In this document: piece by piece, positions 62,832-64,000 of the stretch
Layout of the letters: each line of letters starts with the position of its first letter
Numbering within the stretch: position 1 is the stretch's first letter
Assembly (NCBI RefSeq): GCF_000024425.1
Contig: NC_013946.1
Span: 310,001-374,000 of the forward strand
DNA from: Meiothermus ruber DSM 1279
Lineage (GTDB): Bacteria; Deinococcota; Deinococci; Deinococcales; Thermaceae
Reading direction: 5' to 3'
DNA length: 64,000 nt
Notes under the pieces: generated by a model
Databases searched by the model: none
Told to the model about the DNA's origin: nothing
The model's input: the letters and a program-made list of their open reading frames with translations, nothing else
Position numbers and translations under genes: made by a program

Positions 62832-63791
62832 CTACTTAATCCGCACCAGCTCGCGCCGGGCCAGGGCCTCGAGCTCATCGCGGTAAGCCGAGTGGGGAAG
62901 GGCTCGCAAGGCAGCGATGGCCCGATCCACCCGGGCGGCGATGGCCTCGGTGACCTCGAGGTCGGCCCCCGAACGCACCGCCAGCTCCTGCAGACGGGCG
63001 ATATCCCCCGGTTTGGCGGCCCGGCGCTTGAAGATGGCCCCGACCTCTTCGGGGTAGGCCTCCAGAAGCCGCAGGGTGATTAGGGTCACCTTGCCCTCGC
63101 GCACATCCCCGCCTGCGGGCTTGCCCAGCACCTCGGCTGTGCCCATCAAGTCCAGATAGTCGTCGCGCATCTGAAAGGCCTGGCCATAGAACGAGCCAAA
63201 ACGGGCCAGGGCCTCGCGCTCTGCCGGGGGCGCATCCCCCAGCACCGCAGCCCCCTCGCAGGCCACCCGCATCACCGAGGCGGTTTTGCCATCAATGATG
63301 CGCTCGTAGTTTTCCAGCGAGTAGTCGTGCAAGGCGGCCACCTGAAACTGCAGCACCTCGGCCTCGGAGAGCTGCCGGGCGGTCTCGGCGAACATGGCCA
63401 CCAGCTCCATGCGCCCGGTCTGGGCCAGCAAGGCCATCAGCCGCGAGAGTAGGTAGTCGCCCGAGAGCACCGAGACCGCGTTGCCGTATTTGCGAAAGGC
63501 GGCTTCCTTGCCGCGCCGGGTCTCGGCGTCGTCTACCAGGTCGTCGTGCAGGAGCGAGGCCGAGTGCAAAAGCTCCACCGCCAGGGCCAGCTCCATGGCA
63601 TAGGGCACCCCCCCCAGGGCGTTGCTGGCCAAAAAAACCAGCCGGGGGCGCACCCGCTTGCCCCCTGCGGTGACCAGGTCTTCTTCAATGAGCCGGACGA
63701 ACTCCACCTCCGAGCGCACCACCTCGCGCAGGCGTAGTTCAAAGGCTTCTAGCAAGGTGGGTAGGTCGGGGGTAAAGTCCTTGATGCTCAT
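62832..63791 (-). CDS. Polyprenyl diphosphate synthase
   Basis: The 319-residue protein has the two Asp-rich motifs LLHDDLVDDAETRRG and QAFQMRDDYLDL of trans-isoprenyl synthases. It extends farnesyl or geranylgeranyl diphosphate with IPP, giving the C20 precursor of carotenoids or a longer chain for menaquinone. The residues before the first motif are not decisive for chain length. It is about 4.7 kb from the carotenoid cluster. Confidence 0.88.
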   Translation of the reverse strand: MSIKDFTPDLPTLLEAFELRLREVVRSEVEFVRLIEEDLVTAGGKRVRPRLVFLASNALGGVPYAMELALAVELLHSASLLHDDLVDDAETRRGKEAAFRKYGNAVSVLSGDYLLSRLMALLAQTGRMELVAMFAETARQLSEAEVLQFQVAALHDYSLENYERIIDGKTASVMRVACEGAAVLGDAPPAEREALARFGSFYGQAFQMRDDYLDLMGTAEVLGKPAGGDVREGKVTLITLRLLEAYPEEVGAIFKRRAAKPGDIARLQELAVRSGADLEVTEAIAARVDRAIAALRALPHSAYRDELEALARRELVRIK

Positions 63792-63846
63792 CTAAACGAT
63801 TATAGCTTGGAAGAAGAGCAGAAAAAACCGGCCTACCCAAAAGAGT

Positions 63847-64000
63847 CTACGGATTAATGAGTACTGGAGCAGGTAGCGTAATATCGCGCACGGTACCGTT
63901 CAGGCTCTGGGCCTGATAGCCGGTAATTTCCAGGGTGCCTGGGTTGGCGGCAAAAGTAAGGGTTTGGGCCAGTTTAGGGCAGGCATCGGCGGTGGTTGGA
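63847..64000 (-). CDS. C-terminal end of a protein gene, truncated by the window
   Basis: On the minus strand a frame runs in from the window edge and stops at TAG 63847-63849. The last residues read LEITGYQAQSLNGTVRDITL, followed by PAPVLINP. Beta-strand-rich, Ser/Thr/Gly sequence suggests an extracellular protein, but with only about 50 residues the family is unknown. Confidence 0.5.
   Translation of the reverse strand, partial: PTTADACPKLAQTLTFAANPGTLEITGYQAQSLNGTVRDITLPAPVLINP

Overview
The window looks like a chromosome segment of a Meiothermus species (Deinococcus-Thermus). Four things support this: a LonC-type ATP-independent Lon protease whose Ser-Lys dyad falls at residues 582 and 625, the numbering I recall for the Meiothermus taiwanensis enzyme; a LitR/LdrP light-responsive regulator pair beside carotenoid genes, as in Thermus; a paired gdhA/gdhB glutamate dehydrogenase operon; and a Deinococcus-style CrtO. 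Coding regions are G+C-rich and the palindrome CTCGAG recurs throughout. No rRNA, tRNA or CRISPR array was recognised.

Layout. (1) 1-6150: a peptide-export module. It holds the C-terminal part of a peptide-type ABC exporter, an HlyD-like adaptor, a LuxR-type HTH protein and two small double-glycine-leader precursors with 17-residue leaders. Two CPBP-like membrane proteases follow, separated by a decayed regulator copy and an IS256-family remnant. From about 3.24 to 6.3 kb the sequence is A+T-richer and lacks CTCGAG, suggesting acquisition. (2) 6.3-8.8 kb: a SARP/MalT-like regulator with a degenerate ATPase remnant. (3) 8.9-16.1 kb: glycogen genes glgA and glgC, a GGCT-like protein, a SagB-like nitroreductase, LonC and an S41 peptidase.

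(4) 16.1-45.8 kb: a large surface-polysaccharide region. A nine-gene minus-strand operon encodes an apparent UDP-GlcNAc(3NAc)A pathway (wbpA, wbpB, wbpD, wbpE), two asparagine-synthase-type amidotransferases, two glycosyltransferases and an acyltransferase. Then come two beta-helix lipoproteins sharing a 402-bp near-identical block, a Wzz-like protein, a flippase, a Wzy/WaaL-like polymerase, a glycosyltransferase, a deacetylase-like protein, an Ig-like/SBBP lipoprotein, an aminotransferase, a membrane-anchored epimerase fusion, a lipoprotein copper radical oxidase and a WecA-like initiating transferase.

(5) 46-59 kb: light-regulated carotenoid genes. litR, ldrP and an SDR gene diverge from a methyltransferase gene, crtB, a RelBE-like toxin-antitoxin pair, crtO, a lycopene cyclase gene, cruF, an acyltransferase gene, a glycosyltransferase gene, a crtD/crtI-like gene and a P450 gene. 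The set fits an acylated glycosyl carotenoid. (6) 59-64 kb: a GNAT acetyltransferase, gdhB, gdhA (a predicted non-catalytic subunit), a hotdog thioesterase, a polyprenyl diphosphate synthase that may feed quinone or carotenoid synthesis, and the end of a further minus-strand gene.
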